The notes: generated by a model not told the origin, from the letters alone. Positions 17,538-27,624 are shown, counted from the first letter of the stretch. The stretch: DNA of 38,619 bases from Desulfuromonadales bacterium (GCA_030613545.1 JAUWLU010000006.1:1-38619); one strand, 5' to 3'. Translations and numbers: made by a program.

Positions 17538-19406
17538 TTAGAGATGGGGCTGGTCGTTGGAAGAAGAGGAACCGAAACAGGAGAAAAAGACCGCTTCCGG
17601 TTCCCGGCTGGCAATGATGATCTGGTTTCTGCCTCGAGCCTTGGCTTCGTACAGAGCCTGATCGGCGCGGCGCACCAGATTCTCCGCCGGTTCGCCCGGC
17701 AGATGCTCCGCCACGCCGATGCTCATGGTTATCCGGCCGGCATTCTGTCCTTCAGATCCGAACCGGTGGGCTTCCAGTTCGCCGTTAATCCTTTCGTAGA
17801 TTTCCACGGCCGTCGAATTCTGCCCGCCCGGCAAGATAATGGTGAACTCCTCGCCACCATACCGGCAGGCCACATCCTTGCCCCTGACGCAGGAAAGCAT
17901 GACCCTTCCCAGCGTGGCCAGTACTCGGTCTCCTTCCTGGTGGCCGTAGCGATCGTTGAACGCCTTGAAATTATCCACATCCAGCATCATCAGGGTCAGT
18001 TTTTGACCGAGCCGGTCTACCCCTTCGATCTCGAGATCGATCTGCGTTTCGAAATAGCGACGATTGTAGAGCTCGGTCAGCACATCGGTTACGGCCAACT
18101 CCTTGTGGCGCCGTTCGCTGTGGCTCAGTTCTTCGCGTTCCAGGCGCAGCAGGTTGATCCGGTCGGCCAGGGCAAAAGAGAGCAGAATCGCCTCCAGGGC
18201 GGAGCCGATCTGAAAACTGTGAAAGCTGAAATAGTTGAAGGGCACCCAGCCTTGAAAGGTTAACGCGTAAATCAAGCCGCAGAAACCGTAAAGGGCCCAC
18301 GATAAAACCAGAAACCGTGCCGGGCGATAACCACTTCGCCAACAGGCCCAGGCCGCCGCGATGACCACAAAGGGAACAAGACCTCCGACCACCAAATACC
18401 ACTGGATAAGAAAGGCAATGGGGGCAAAGGGAACCAGCAACAGGGCCGCCACCAAGGCAACCAGAAGCCCTTGAATCACGCGATCCATCCGCGGCGCCCG
18501 CTCCCAGGTCCGCAAAAAAGAACGGGCGAACAACACCATGGCAATCAGACTGACGGCCAGAGCTACTAAACTGAGGCGCAAGACCGTGGTCGGCGGATAG
18601 TCGAAGAGGAATTCGAAGGTCAGCCGGTCGACCCCCAAAAAGTAGGCCCCGATCGCCGCGATGGAAGTCACATACCAGAGATAGCTGTGATCGCGCAGGC
18701 AGAAATAGAGAAACAGGTTATAGAGCAGCAGCGCCAGCAGAATGCCGAAATAGAGACCGAACCAGAGCATCCGCAGAGTCGAGGCTTCGAAATAGCTTTT
18801 GACGGTACAGACCACCGGATGAAGAAAAAAGACACCGTCAGGGCGCAAGCGCAGATAAATCGTCTGTTCGGCGGCGGAGAGTTTTGGCAACCGGGCCAGC
18901 AGCCCCTGATTTTCCGAGAATCTGCCGCCAATGGGGCGGTAAACATCGAAAAAACGGAACGGCACGATCTCCGCTTGGACACCTGCCGCCCCGCCGCTGA
19001 CCAGATAGGCGTCGGCACTGGCAAAAAAGGGCCAGCCGATATCGAGCAGCCAGGAAACTTTACGGGACCAGGCAGAGACGCTACCCGGCAACGGGCAGAG
19101 AGAAAACCTTACCCAATAGGTGGAAGAGCTGACACCGCGATTGACGGTAGAGGAATGGACCGGAGAGAAAGCTGCGTTGAAAGCGGGTTTGGCGACATCG
19201 TCGATGGCCCACTGCCCCTTGGCATCTTCCAGTATTTCCAGATGGGGACCGACCTCGTAACGTTCCGCGCCGTCACCGAGGCGTAGCAGTGACGTCGCTC
19301 CCTCGGCCAGCCCACTGCCTGCGAGAAGGCTGCCAAACAGGCAGCCCCCCATCAGAAACAACCAAAGGCGTGAAATCCTTTGCTCTGTTAGACCTGAGAA
19401 GCTCAT
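17538..19406 (-). CDS. Diguanylate cyclase with 7TMR-DISM sensory module
   Basis: Seven-TM region then LTELYNRRYFETQ...RGKDVACRYGGEEF: GGEEF active site with an RxxD inhibitory site 5 residues upstream. ATG at 19406 preceded by AGGGAGGGAG; the track's 19421 start is TTG. Confidence 0.9.
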   Translation of the reverse strand: MSFSGLTEQRISRLWLFLMGGCLFGSLLAGSGLAEGATSLLRLGDGAERYEVGPHLEILEDAKGQWAIDDVAKPAFNAAFSPVHSSTVNRGVSSSTYWVRFSLCPLPGSVSAWSRKVSWLLDIGWPFFASADAYLVSGGAAGVQAEIVPFRFFDVYRPIGGRFSENQGLLARLPKLSAAEQTIYLRLRPDGVFFLHPVVCTVKSYFEASTLRMLWFGLYFGILLALLLYNLFLYFCLRDHSYLWYVTSIAAIGAYFLGVDRLTFEFLFDYPPTTVLRLSLVALAVSLIAMVLFARSFLRTWERAPRMDRVIQGLLVALVAALLLVPFAPIAFLIQWYLVVGGLVPFVVIAAAWACWRSGYRPARFLVLSWALYGFCGLIYALTFQGWVPFNYFSFHSFQIGSALEAILLSFALADRINLLRLEREELSHSERRHKELAVTDVLTELYNRRYFETQIDLEIEGVDRLGQKLTLMMLDVDNFKAFNDRYGHQEGDRVLATLGRVMLSCVRGKDVACRYGGEEFTIILPGGQNSTAVEIYERINGELEAHRFGSEGQNAGRITMSIGVAEHLPGEPAENLVRRADQALYEAKARGRNQIIIASREPEAVFFSCFGSSSSNDQPHL

Positions 19407-19656
19407 CTCCCTCCCTGACAACCTGGCGCAGAATGGAGCTTGTCGGCAGGCAGGAAGTACGGCTCAAGGCCGTTGACCGGTGGAGGTAGCCCGACAGTTG
19501 GCACGATTAGCTTTTCCTTATACCACGACTCAGCTACTTCTTGACAACAAAAAAGTGCCGGCAGCCCCTGGGGACCCTCGAACGCTGTCGTGGCCCCTTG
19601 ACAAGCAGGAGGTAAGTGGTTAGATTGGCGACGATAAAAAACCTGGAGGTAGCCCC

Positions 19657-19911
19657 ATGCCGATGTACGAGTACCAATGCGAAGAGTGCGGTCTGGTTTT
19701 TGAAACCAGGCAAAAGTTTTCCGACGATCCGCTGACCGAATGCCAAGCCTGTGACGGCCCGGTCAACAAACTGATCTCCCAAACGGCCTTTGCCCTCAAG
19801 GGCAGCGGCTGGTACCAGCAGGGTTATTCAAAGTCCGCCGCCAAGCCGGTCTGCTCGTCCGCAGCAGCTGGCAAGGGTTGCGGCGGCTGCCCAAAAGCGG
19901 CCAACGAATAA
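19657..19911 (+). CDS. FmdB-family zinc ribbon protein
   Basis: MPMYEYQCEECGLVFETRQKFSDDPLTECQACDGPVNKLISQTAFALKGSGWY. Confidence 0.92.
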   Translation: MPMYEYQCEECGLVFETRQKFSDDPLTECQACDGPVNKLISQTAFALKGSGWYQQGYSKSAAKPVCSSAAAGKGCGGCPKAANE

Positions 19912-19920
19912 CAGTTATTG

Positions 19921-19951
19921 AAAATCCCCGGCTTATAGCCGGGGATTTTTG
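19921..19951 (+). terminator. Rho-independent terminator
   Basis: AATCCCCGGC-TTATA-GCCGGGGATT followed by TTT. Confidence 0.9.
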
Positions 19952-19999
19952 CGTCCGCCTTACGGACCAAGGTTTGCGCTTTCGCTTCAGGAGAACAGG

Positions 20000-21076
20000 C
20001 TGAACCTCAAAAGACTGATCAGAACCTTACCGGTAATGGCAGGCCTGATGGTATTGGCCGGCTGCGGTCAGCTCGGCTATTATGCCCACTGCACCCTGGG
20101 ACATCTGGCTCTGCTAAACGGCAGAACCCCCATCTCCAAGCTCCTCTCCGATCCTGCCACACCCGACGAACTGGCTGAACAACTGCGAGAATTTTCCCGC
20201 ATCCGAGATTTTGCCAGCACCGAGCTACAGCTTCCCGACAACGGCAGCTACCGAAGCTACAGCGATTTGCAACGTCCCTACGCCACCTGGAACGTGGTCG
20301 CCGCCAAAGAGTTCGCTCTGCAACCGCTGCGCTGGTGCTTTCCCGTCGCCGGCTGCCTCCCCTATCAAGGTTTTTTTGAACGCCAGCGCGCTGAATCCTT
20401 TGCCGCAGAACTGCACCGCCAGGGACATGACACTTATCTTTACGGGGTTTCCGCCTACTCCACCCTGGGCTGGTTCGACGATCCGGTGCTGAACACCTTT
20501 CTGAGCAGATCGCCTGCCGATCGGGCAGGAATCATCTTTCACGAACTGGCCCATCAACAACTATTCCTCCAAAATGACCCGGCTTTCAGCGAAGGCTTTG
20601 CCATGGCCGTTGAACAACTGGGGGTCGAACAATGGCTGGCCCACAACGGTTCTCCTGGGGCGGCAGCCGTTTATCGACAGCAGTTACAGCGGGAAGAGGA
20701 CTTCACCCAACTGCTGGGCAGCCTTCGCCAGCAACTTGCGGATCTCTATCACCAACCCCTGTGCCCCGCTTGCAAGCGGCAGGCAAAAGCCAGACTGCTC
20801 GCATCCTTTATCGCCGATTATGATCGATGGAAAAAAGACCGGGGCAACGATTGCGGTTACGATCGCTGGGTAACAGACCAGCTCAACAACGCCAAACTGG
20901 CTTCGGTCAACACCTATCGCCAATTGGTGCCAAGTTTTCGTGCCCTGTTTGCCCTGCAGGGCAATGATTTTGAGAGGTTTTACCAGGCGGCCAGGCAGAT
21001 CAGCGAGCTGCCGGAAAATGAACGGATCAACCGGTTACAGCGCCTTGAGCAGAACCTCCATAGCACCCCCCTCTGA
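20000..21076 (+). CDS. Putative aminopeptidase lipoprotein (PF10023/DUF2265-like), probable CTG start
   Basis: Lipobox VLAGC after LNLKRLIRTLPVMAGLM; HELAHQQLF metalloprotease motif. SD AGGAGA lies upstream of the CTG at 20000. The ORF-track start at 19949 is a TTG inside the terminator. Confidence 0.8.
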   Translation: MNLKRLIRTLPVMAGLMVLAGCGQLGYYAHCTLGHLALLNGRTPISKLLSDPATPDELAEQLREFSRIRDFASTELQLPDNGSYRSYSDLQRPYATWNVVAAKEFALQPLRWCFPVAGCLPYQGFFERQRAESFAAELHRQGHDTYLYGVSAYSTLGWFDDPVLNTFLSRSPADRAGIIFHELAHQQLFLQNDPAFSEGFAMAVEQLGVEQWLAHNGSPGAAAVYRQQLQREEDFTQLLGSLRQQLADLYHQPLCPACKRQAKARLLASFIADYDRWKKDRGNDCGYDRWVTDQLNNAKLASVNTYRQLVPSFRALFALQGNDFERFYQAARQISELPENERINRLQRLEQNLHSTPL

Positions 21077-21197
21077 AGACCTGGCTTTCCGGCTTTACAG
21101 GACCTGAGCCTTCTCGTATAGTTTTTTCAGGTCAGCGGACAACAAGACGCAGGCAGCGTTGCGCAGTGCCAAATAAAGTTCTACTTGAAATCAGGTT

Positions 21198-21593
21198 TTG
21201 GAGGAAAGAATGGAAATACCTGAGGAATTGCTTTATACGGAGAAACACCTCTGGCTGCGGGTGGAAGGAGATACCGCCACCATCGGCGTGACAGAATATC
21301 TGCAGGAAGATTTGGAAGAACTAACGTCTATCGAGCTTCCCGAACCGGGCGATCTGCTGGAACTTGGCAGCCCCATGGCAACAGCCAAGTCGGTGAACAC
21401 GCTGCTTGACCTTTATGCCCCTTTGACCGGGGAGGTCCTGGAGACCAACGACGCCTTGGCGGACTCACCGGAATGGCTGCATCATTCGCCTTATGAAGAC
21501 GGCTGGCTGCTGCGGATCAAAATCGCGGTTTCGGCGGAGCTAGAGGATCTGCTCGAAAGCGACGACTACCAGGACTTCGTCGAAGGAGTTTAG
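21198..21593 (+). CDS. GcvH-like protein lacking the canonical lipoyl-lysine
   Basis: H-protein fold signature YTEKHLWLRVEGDTATIGVTEYLQEDLEELTSIELPEPGD...LYAPLTGEVLETNDALADSPEWLHHSPYEDGWLLRIK. At the ESVKAASDLYAP site it reads KSVNTLLDLYAP. Confidence 0.85.
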   Translation: MEERMEIPEELLYTEKHLWLRVEGDTATIGVTEYLQEDLEELTSIELPEPGDLLELGSPMATAKSVNTLLDLYAPLTGEVLETNDALADSPEWLHHSPYEDGWLLRIKIAVSAELEDLLESDDYQDFVEGV

Positions 21594-21602
21594 AAGCGCC
21601 CC

Positions 21603-22430
21603 TTACCGGGCACCGAAGATGTCACCGCCGCGCTGACCGCTGAGAGACAGCCGATACTGGAAAAAGGCCATAATTTTCAGCTTGTCGTCCGTATAGGCGC
21701 TGGGCAACGCCCCATAGGACGCGCCACGATAGACCGCTGCCACGGCTTCCCGGTCGAGAGTCGGAAAGCCGGAGCTTTCCAAAGGCTTAACGGCTTCAAC
21801 ACTGCCGTCGCGATTAATGATGATCTCCAGCAGGCAAACCCCCTGTTCTCTGCGCTTCGCCGCCTGTGGCGGATAATTCCAGACATTGTAGATATTGCGC
21901 CGAAAGCGATCGAAAAAAGACAATAGAATGTCCTTTTCCGTATCGAGCCAGACAGCATCCCCAGCTTCGACATCCTTGCGATATTTACGCCGCCATTCTT
22001 CTTGATAGCGCGACCGGGTGTTCTGCGCCAGGTTAAGGTCGATGGCGGCGGGATCGGGCAAAGAGGCCGCAGCTGGCGCCTTGGTGGTCGGCGACGGTTG
22101 GCGGGGCTTCGACTGCACCGGCGGTTTGGGAACCGGCAATCGGTCCTCGGGCGCGTCACCCTTGGGAGCAATCTCCTTCGGCACCGTGCGGTTGCTCGGA
22201 CCGAGGCGCTTTGCCGGCGTTTTACGAGGCTCCGGTTGATCCGGTTGAGGCGGCAGATCGAGTTCCCGGTCGCGGTCCTGCGGCGGCCGCACCTCGACGA
22301 CTACCGGCGCCTTCTGCCGCGGGCCGATCAAAGAACGGGCGGGAAGAAAATGCAGCAGCAAAAAGTGCAACAACAGTGAACAGAGAATGAATCCTGCGAG
22401 AATGGCATCATGCCGGCCATGAATGTTCAT
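21603..22430 (-). CDS. TonB-family energy transducer-like protein
   Basis: N-terminal TM, Pro-rich linker, C-terminal RREQGVCLLEIIINRDGSVEAVKPLESSGFPTLDREAVAAV TonB-C motif. Confidence 0.85.
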   Translation of the reverse strand: MNIHGRHDAILAGFILCSLLLHFLLLHFLPARSLIGPRQKAPVVVEVRPPQDRDRELDLPPQPDQPEPRKTPAKRLGPSNRTVPKEIAPKGDAPEDRLPVPKPPVQSKPRQPSPTTKAPAAASLPDPAAIDLNLAQNTRSRYQEEWRRKYRKDVEAGDAVWLDTEKDILLSFFDRFRRNIYNVWNYPPQAAKRREQGVCLLEIIINRDGSVEAVKPLESSGFPTLDREAVAAVYRGASYGALPSAYTDDKLKIMAFFQYRLSLSGQRGGDIFGAR

Positions 22431-22554
22431 TGGGGGTAGCAGGCTCCAGCTATGGTCTTTAGCATAGAAGGCATTATACAGTAAGCTCGGAACAGGATGC
22501 CAGCAATGATTCGTTCGGCCTCGATCAACAGCGGATTAGAGGGGACAAAATAGG

Positions 22555-22583
22555 TTGACCCTCGGTATTCCATAAAGTATAAA
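22555..22583 (+). promoter_or_regulatory. Sigma70-type promoter for pta, TTGACC-N17-TATAAA
   Basis: -35 at 22555-22560, -10 at 22578-22583, followed by SD GAAGGAGG and ATG 22633. Confidence 0.65.
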
Positions 22584-22632
22584 AGGGACCGCTAACGTAT
22601 ACCCATTCCCTGCTGCCACGAAGGAGGAAGCA

Positions 22633-23634
22633 ATGCATTTAGTAGATCAGATCAAGGCAAAAGCCCGTCAGAGCCTGCAGACGGTCGTACTGCCCGAAGG
22701 CTACGACGACCGCATGATTCAGGCTGCCGGCCCGATCGTAAAAGACAGTCTCGCCAATGTCGTACTGCTGGGCGCGCCCGCTGCCCTGCAGGCCAAAGCT
22801 GCCGAACTTGGTGTTTCCCTCGAGGGCGTCACCCTGCTCGACCCCAAAAGCGCGCCTCAACTCGACGCCTACGCAGACGAACTGGTCGAAATTCGCAAGA
22901 AAAAGGGCCTGTCCCGTGAAGATGCCCTGAAGCTGCTGACCGCCGAGGACAATCTGTTCTTCGGTGCCATGATGGTACGCAAGGGCGATGCAGGCGGCTG
23001 TGTCGCCGGAGCCTATAATACCACCGGCAATGTGCTGCGCGCCGCGTTTCAGGTGATCGGCCCCGCACCCGGCATGAAAACCGTATCGTCCTGCTTTATC
23101 ATGGTAACCAACACCCCCGAATACGGTGAAAATGGCTCCATGTTGTTTGCCGACTGTGCCGTCAACCCCAATCCCGACGCACGCGCCCTGGCTGAAATCG
23201 CCGTCTCCACCGCCCGCAGCTGCAAAAGCTTCCTCGGTGTCGATGCGCGGGTGGCCATGCTGTCCTTCTCCACCAAAGGCAGCGCCAAGCACGAAGACTC
23301 GGATAAGGTCATCGAAGCCCTGGCCATCGCCAAGGAGATGGCACCCGAGCTGCAGATCGACGGCGAACTGCAGGCCGATGCAGCCCTGGTGCCCAAGGTC
23401 GGCGTCAGCAAAGCTCCCGGTTCGACAGTGGCAGGCAAGGCCAACACCCTGGTATTCCCCGACCTGGATGCCGGCAACATCGGCTACAAGCTGGTTCAGC
23501 GCCTGGCCGGTGCCGAAGCCGTCGGCCCCATCATTCAGGGTCTGGGCAAACCGGTCAACGACCTGTCCCGCGGCTGCTCGGTGGACGACATCATCAGCGT
23601 CACCGCCATCACCGCCGTTCAGGCTCAGGGCTGA
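22633..23634 (+). CDS. pta: Phosphate acetyltransferase
   Basis: [64 protein letters not shown]. Confidence 0.95.
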   Translation: MHLVDQIKAKARQSLQTVVLPEGYDDRMIQAAGPIVKDSLANVVLLGAPAALQAKAAELGVSLEGVTLLDPKSAPQLDAYADELVEIRKKKGLSREDALKLLTAEDNLFFGAMMVRKGDAGGCVAGAYNTTGNVLRAAFQVIGPAPGMKTVSSCFIMVTNTPEYGENGSMLFADCAVNPNPDARALAEIAVSTARSCKSFLGVDARVAMLSFSTKGSAKHEDSDKVIEALAIAKEMAPELQIDGELQADAALVPKVGVSKAPGSTVAGKANTLVFPDLDAGNIGYKLVQRLAGAEAVGPIIQGLGKPVNDLSRGCSVDDIISVTAITAVQAQG

Positions 23635-23663
23635 TCACAGACCTGAAAGCAATCAAACAACAA

Positions 23664-23700
23664 AAAAAGGCCGGTGGAGCAATTCCACCGGCCTTTTTTT
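23664..23700. terminator. Bidirectional terminator between convergent pta and ackA
   Basis: AAAAAAGGCCGGTGGAGCAATTCCACCGGCCTTTTTTT. Confidence 0.92.
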
Positions 23701-23720
23701 ATGGAACGTTTCGAATCGAC

Positions 23721-24986
23721 TTACTTGCGTTCGTAGTCCTTCGACTTGAAGGTATAGTCGAAGTCCATGTGATCGCAGTAGGTCTTTTCCAGAATACCGA
23801 CCACGTCTTCGGTGAAGACCAGCTCTTCGTCGGTGGGGATAACAAACACCTTGACCGGTGAATCGGGGGTGGAGATTTCCACTTCGGCCTTTTTGGTGCG
23901 GGTCTTGAGGTTCTTTTCCTTGTCGACCTTGACCCCCAGGGCCTCGAGCCCTTCGAGAGCCTGCTGGCGAATTTCGGAACCCATTTCACCGACACCGGCG
24001 GTGAAGACGATGGCGTCGACCTTGCCCAGCACCGCCATGTAGGAACCGATATATTTCTTGATGCGATAGGCTTCGATGTCATTGGCCAGCTGGCAGCGCT
24101 TGTCGCCGGCCTTGATCCCTTCACCGATATCGCGGCGATCGGTGTACTTACCGGTGATGCCGAGCAGACCGGACTTCTTGTTCAGGATGCTGTCCATCTC
24201 CTTGGCGGAGTAGCCCTCACACTCCATCATGAAAGTAGGGATCGCAGGGTCGATATCGCCACAGCGGGTACCCATAACGGCCCCCTCCAGAGGGGTCATT
24301 CCCATGCTGGTATCGACGCAGACACCGCCGCGGATAGCCGCGTGGGAGGCACCGTTACCGATGTGCAGGGTAATGATGTTGCACTCCTTGGGATCCTTGT
24401 CGAGCAGTACGGCGGCCCGCTTGGACACGTAGAGATGGGAGGTGCCGTGGAAACCGTAACGACGCACGCTGTGCTTTTCGTACCACTCGTAAGGCAGCGG
24501 ATAAATAAAGGCTTCTTCGGGCATGCTCTGATGGAAAGCGGTGTCGAAGATCGCAATATGGGGAACGTTGGGCAGCACCTTTTGGGCCGCTTCGATACCC
24601 ATGATGTTGGGCGGATTATGCAGGGGGGCCAGGTGCTGCACGTCCTTGATGCCTTGGAGTACGGCATCGTCGATCATGACCGAGCTGGCAAATTTTTCCC
24701 CGCCGTGAACCACGCGATGGCCGACCGCGGAGATTTCGTCCATGGTCTTGACGACGCCGACTTCCTTGTCGGTCAGGGTCTTGATGATCAGACCGATGGC
24801 AACGGTATGGTCGGGACAGTCATGGGAACTTTTGTAGTCGTCGCGACCGGGCACTTCATGGGAGATAAAGGATTCGCCGATGCCGACCCTTTCAACCACG
24901 CCCTTGGCGATGACTTCCTTTTTGTCCCAGTTGTAAAGCTGGTACTTTACCGATGAGCTGCCACAATTTAGTGCAAGAATATCCAT
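23721..24986 (-). CDS. ackA: Acetate kinase
   Basis: MDILALNCGSSSVKYQLYNWDKKEV, FDTAFHQSMPEEAFIYPLPYEWYEK, FHGTSHLYVS, FTAGVGEMGSEIR. The track start at 25130 is upstream of this ATG. Confidence 0.96.
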   Translation of the reverse strand: MDILALNCGSSSVKYQLYNWDKKEVIAKGVVERVGIGESFISHEVPGRDDYKSSHDCPDHTVAIGLIIKTLTDKEVGVVKTMDEISAVGHRVVHGGEKFASSVMIDDAVLQGIKDVQHLAPLHNPPNIMGIEAAQKVLPNVPHIAIFDTAFHQSMPEEAFIYPLPYEWYEKHSVRRYGFHGTSHLYVSKRAAVLLDKDPKECNIITLHIGNGASHAAIRGGVCVDTSMGMTPLEGAVMGTRCGDIDPAIPTFMMECEGYSAKEMDSILNKKSGLLGITGKYTDRRDIGEGIKAGDKRCQLANDIEAYRIKKYIGSYMAVLGKVDAIVFTAGVGEMGSEIRQQALEGLEALGVKVDKEKNLKTRTKKAEVEISTPDSPVKVFVIPTDEELVFTEDVVGILEKTYCDHMDFDYTFKSKDYERK

Positions 24987-25255
24987 AAGCCTTCTCCCTC
25001 GCTTTTTGGTTTGGCAGACCGTCGACAGGCTGCCTAACTCCTGAACAATAAAACGCTTTTTTATAAAAACAGCGCCTTCCTTATCCGATACAAACCTGGA
25101 AATACTAAAGCACAGCCCTGGGAATTGCAAGGGCTTTTATGGAGAGGATCACCAATAGGCTGCTTTAGGGTGGACAAGGAAACTGAAGCTGTTGTATATA
25201 TACCGCAATGGCATCCAGCCATGGATCCTATCTTAAAGAAAAGGAGGTGAATCCC

Positions 25256-25426
25256 TTGGCCTATACCATCACTGACGAATGTATCAACTGTGGTGCCTGC
25301 GACGATTCCTGTCCGCTCGGCGCTATCTCCGAAAAGGGTGATGTCCGCGTTATCGACGCCGATGCTTGCACCGATTGCGGCGCTTGCGTTGACTGCTGTC
25401 CCGTGGACTGCATCAAAGCTCCCTGA
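25256..25426 (+). CDS. 2[4Fe-4S] ferredoxin, TTG start
   Basis: [24 protein letters not shown]...[32 protein letters not shown] directly upstream of the TTG at 25256. Confidence 0.92.
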   Translation: MAYTITDECINCGACDDSCPLGAISEKGDVRVIDADACTDCGACVDCCPVDCIKAP

Positions 25427-25436
25427 CAACAAAGCG

Positions 25437-25474
25437 GAGAGGAGCGCCACTAAGGCGCTCCTCTCTTCTTTTGC
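25437..25474 (+). terminator. Rho-independent terminator
   Basis: GAGGAGCGCC-ACTAA-GGCGCTCCTC followed by a T-rich tract. Confidence 0.85.
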
Positions 25475-25494
25475 CACGGTCCAAAGAGGAACGC

Positions 25495-25686
25495 ATGGGG
25501 ATCCCCGGCACTTTTGAATTAATCCTGATCCTGGCCGTTGTCGTGCTGATTTTCGGCGGCCGCAAACTGCCCGAAATCGGTGCTGCCCTCGGCAAAGGCA
25601 TTAACAATTTTCGCAAGAGCGTCCAGGGGAAGGACGAAATCGACGTCACCCCGAGCGATCAAAAAGACGATGAGCCCAAACCCTGA
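25495..25686 (+). CDS. tatA: Twin-arginine translocase TatA/TatE family protein
   Basis: [39 protein letters not shown]. Confidence 0.92.
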   Translation: MGIPGTFELILILAVVVLIFGGRKLPEIGAALGKGINNFRKSVQGKDEIDVTPSDQKDDEPKP

Positions 25687-25718
25687 CCGGCCACCAAAAC
25701 CGGCAATTCACCAGAAAT

Positions 25719-25756
25719 GAAAAAAAGCCGCCCTTCAAGGCGGCTTTTTCATTTTT
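25719..25756. terminator. Bidirectional terminator
   Basis: GAAAAAAAGCCGCCCTTCAAGGCGGCTTTTTCATTTTT. Confidence 0.88.
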
Positions 25757-25775
25757 AGTCTGGCGCCGATACCGG

Positions 25776-26948
25776 CTACTTGATGACCGGCTCACTGGCC
25801 TCCACGATCACCTCGTATTCCACCACCTCACCCGGCAGGTCCTTGAACACCAGGGTAAAAGGAATGGCCCTTTGCGGTTCCAGATTGAGATTGGCCAGCA
25901 TTTCGCCAAACTGGTTCTGCATCCGCTCGGCCATGCGCATCATCGGCCAGACGCGAAGCTGCTCCTTGCCCATGGGATTGCCGCAAAAGGCACTCTGCTG
26001 AGCCAGCCGTGCGCCGCTACGATCATAGACGCTACCCTGCACGATGATAGCCGCCCGCGGTTCGGTTGCTTCATTCAGCACCTGTCCCTGAATAATGAAC
26101 AACCGGCCTTCCCGCCGATTGGTTATAAAATACCCAGCCAGTTTTACCGGCTTCAGCCCCTTGCCTTCGGCCGGTGGAGCCGGAATCAGCTGCCAGTCGA
26201 TCAACAGCTTCTGCCAGGAAGCCGTCAACTGCTGACGAGCATGATAGACATAGCCGCCGCCGGCCAGCAACAACAACAGCATCAGCAACCACACCCATCC
26301 CCAGGGAAATTGTTTGCGGCGCTCCGCCGGTGGGCGCGGAGCGGGCAAGGACGCGCGGGACGAAGCTTCGTCAAAAAAGAACTCCTCTTCGGGCAGACCC
26401 GAAACCGCATCGCCGATCGCCGGCCCATCCTCCTCCGCAAGAAGCAGAGAAACCTCCACCGGCGCCTCTTGCGCCGTCGGCTCTGCAGCGTGAGGAGCCT
26501 CGAGCTCCCCGCCAAGAAGGTCCGCGGCAAAAGGCAATTCACCTGCCTGTTCCGGCTCCGGGACTAAAGGGGACGGATCCGAATCATCGGACCAGCCCAA
26601 ATCGTTTTGCTCCTCGGAATCTGTATCGCCCGCCGCGAAAAAGTCGCCGTCATCGTCTGCAAAGGTCGTCTCGCCGAGCGAGAACTCGTCCCCTTCATCG
26701 CCATCGGAGAAAAAATCGGCATTATCGAAGTCCTTGCCGAACTCCTCGGCAAAACCGGACTCGCTCTCCCCACCAAAATCCTTTGCGGTGGCATCAGCGT
26801 TTGTGGGTCCTGACGGAGCGCCGCCCTGGGGCGGAGTGACCATAAAGATGATCTTGCACTTGGTGCACCGCACCTTGGTACCGCCCGGTTTTAGCTTATT
26901 CTGCGGCAGCTTGAAACAGGCCTGGCAATGGGGGCATTGAATCACCAT
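25776..26948 (-). CDS. Zinc-ribbon (MJ0042-type) protein with C-terminal DUF3426-like domain
   Basis: MVIQCPHCQACFKLPQNKLKPGGTKVRCTKCKIIFMV, acidic linker, one TM, C-terminal LFIIQGQVLNEATEPRAAIIVQGSVYDRSGARLAQ. Confidence 0.85.
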   Translation of the reverse strand: MVIQCPHCQACFKLPQNKLKPGGTKVRCTKCKIIFMVTPPQGGAPSGPTNADATAKDFGGESESGFAEEFGKDFDNADFFSDGDEGDEFSLGETTFADDDGDFFAAGDTDSEEQNDLGWSDDSDPSPLVPEPEQAGELPFAADLLGGELEAPHAAEPTAQEAPVEVSLLLAEEDGPAIGDAVSGLPEEEFFFDEASSRASLPAPRPPAERRKQFPWGWVWLLMLLLLLAGGGYVYHARQQLTASWQKLLIDWQLIPAPPAEGKGLKPVKLAGYFITNRREGRLFIIQGQVLNEATEPRAAIIVQGSVYDRSGARLAQQSAFCGNPMGKEQLRVWPMMRMAERMQNQFGEMLANLNLEPQRAIPFTLVFKDLPGEVVEYEVIVEASEPVIK

Positions 26949-26961
26949 GAAAGAGCCCCCC

Positions 26962-27498
26962 CTAAACCGACCGAGCCGGATCGAACAGATAGATATCGGC
27001 AAGGTTTCGATAGTCTTCCTGATAATCGAGACCATAACCGACGACGAACCCGCTATCGAAACGGATGCCGACATAGTCGGCCTCAAAGGCCGCTTGCCGA
27101 GCATGTCGTTTATCGAGCAACACGCAGGTTTTGAGACTCGCCGGCTGGCGGCCGGCAAGGTGCTGATAGAGCGCTTCCAGCGTATAGCCGCTATCGAGAA
27201 TGTCGTCGACAATCAGCACATGGCGATCGGTAACGGACATTTCCAGATCTTTACGTAATTCCACCAATCCCGTGGTCTGGGTATGGGGGCCGTAACTGGC
27301 CACCCGCACAAAATCAACGTTCACCGGCAGGGAAATAGCCCGTACCAGGTCGGCAAAAAACAGAAACACCCCCTTCAACACACCGACCAACAATAGTTCC
27401 CGGCCCGCATAGTCGCGGCTGATTTCCGCACCGAGGCGCTGAACCTGCCGAGCAATATGCTCCCGGCTGTAAAGTTTTTCCAATCCCTGTGACGGCAT
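26962..27498 (-). CDS. hpt: Hypoxanthine phosphoribosyltransferase
   Basis: LLVGVLKGVFLFFADLVRAI, VLIVDDILDSGYTLEALYQHL, ADYVGIRFDSGFVVGYGLDYQEDYRNL. Confidence 0.94.
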   Translation of the reverse strand: MPSQGLEKLYSREHIARQVQRLGAEISRDYAGRELLLVGVLKGVFLFFADLVRAISLPVNVDFVRVASYGPHTQTTGLVELRKDLEMSVTDRHVLIVDDILDSGYTLEALYQHLAGRQPASLKTCVLLDKRHARQAAFEADYVGIRFDSGFVVGYGLDYQEDYRNLADIYLFDPARSV

Positions 27499-27624
27499 AA
27501 GTCTCCGATATATTGTAAGTCAAAAACGATGTTATTCTATAGCAGATCGCTAAAGAGGGTGTCAATTTATTCACCAGACACCGGGCCTCTGGCAGTGAAG
27601 CCTTGTTCTATGCTATATAGTTAA

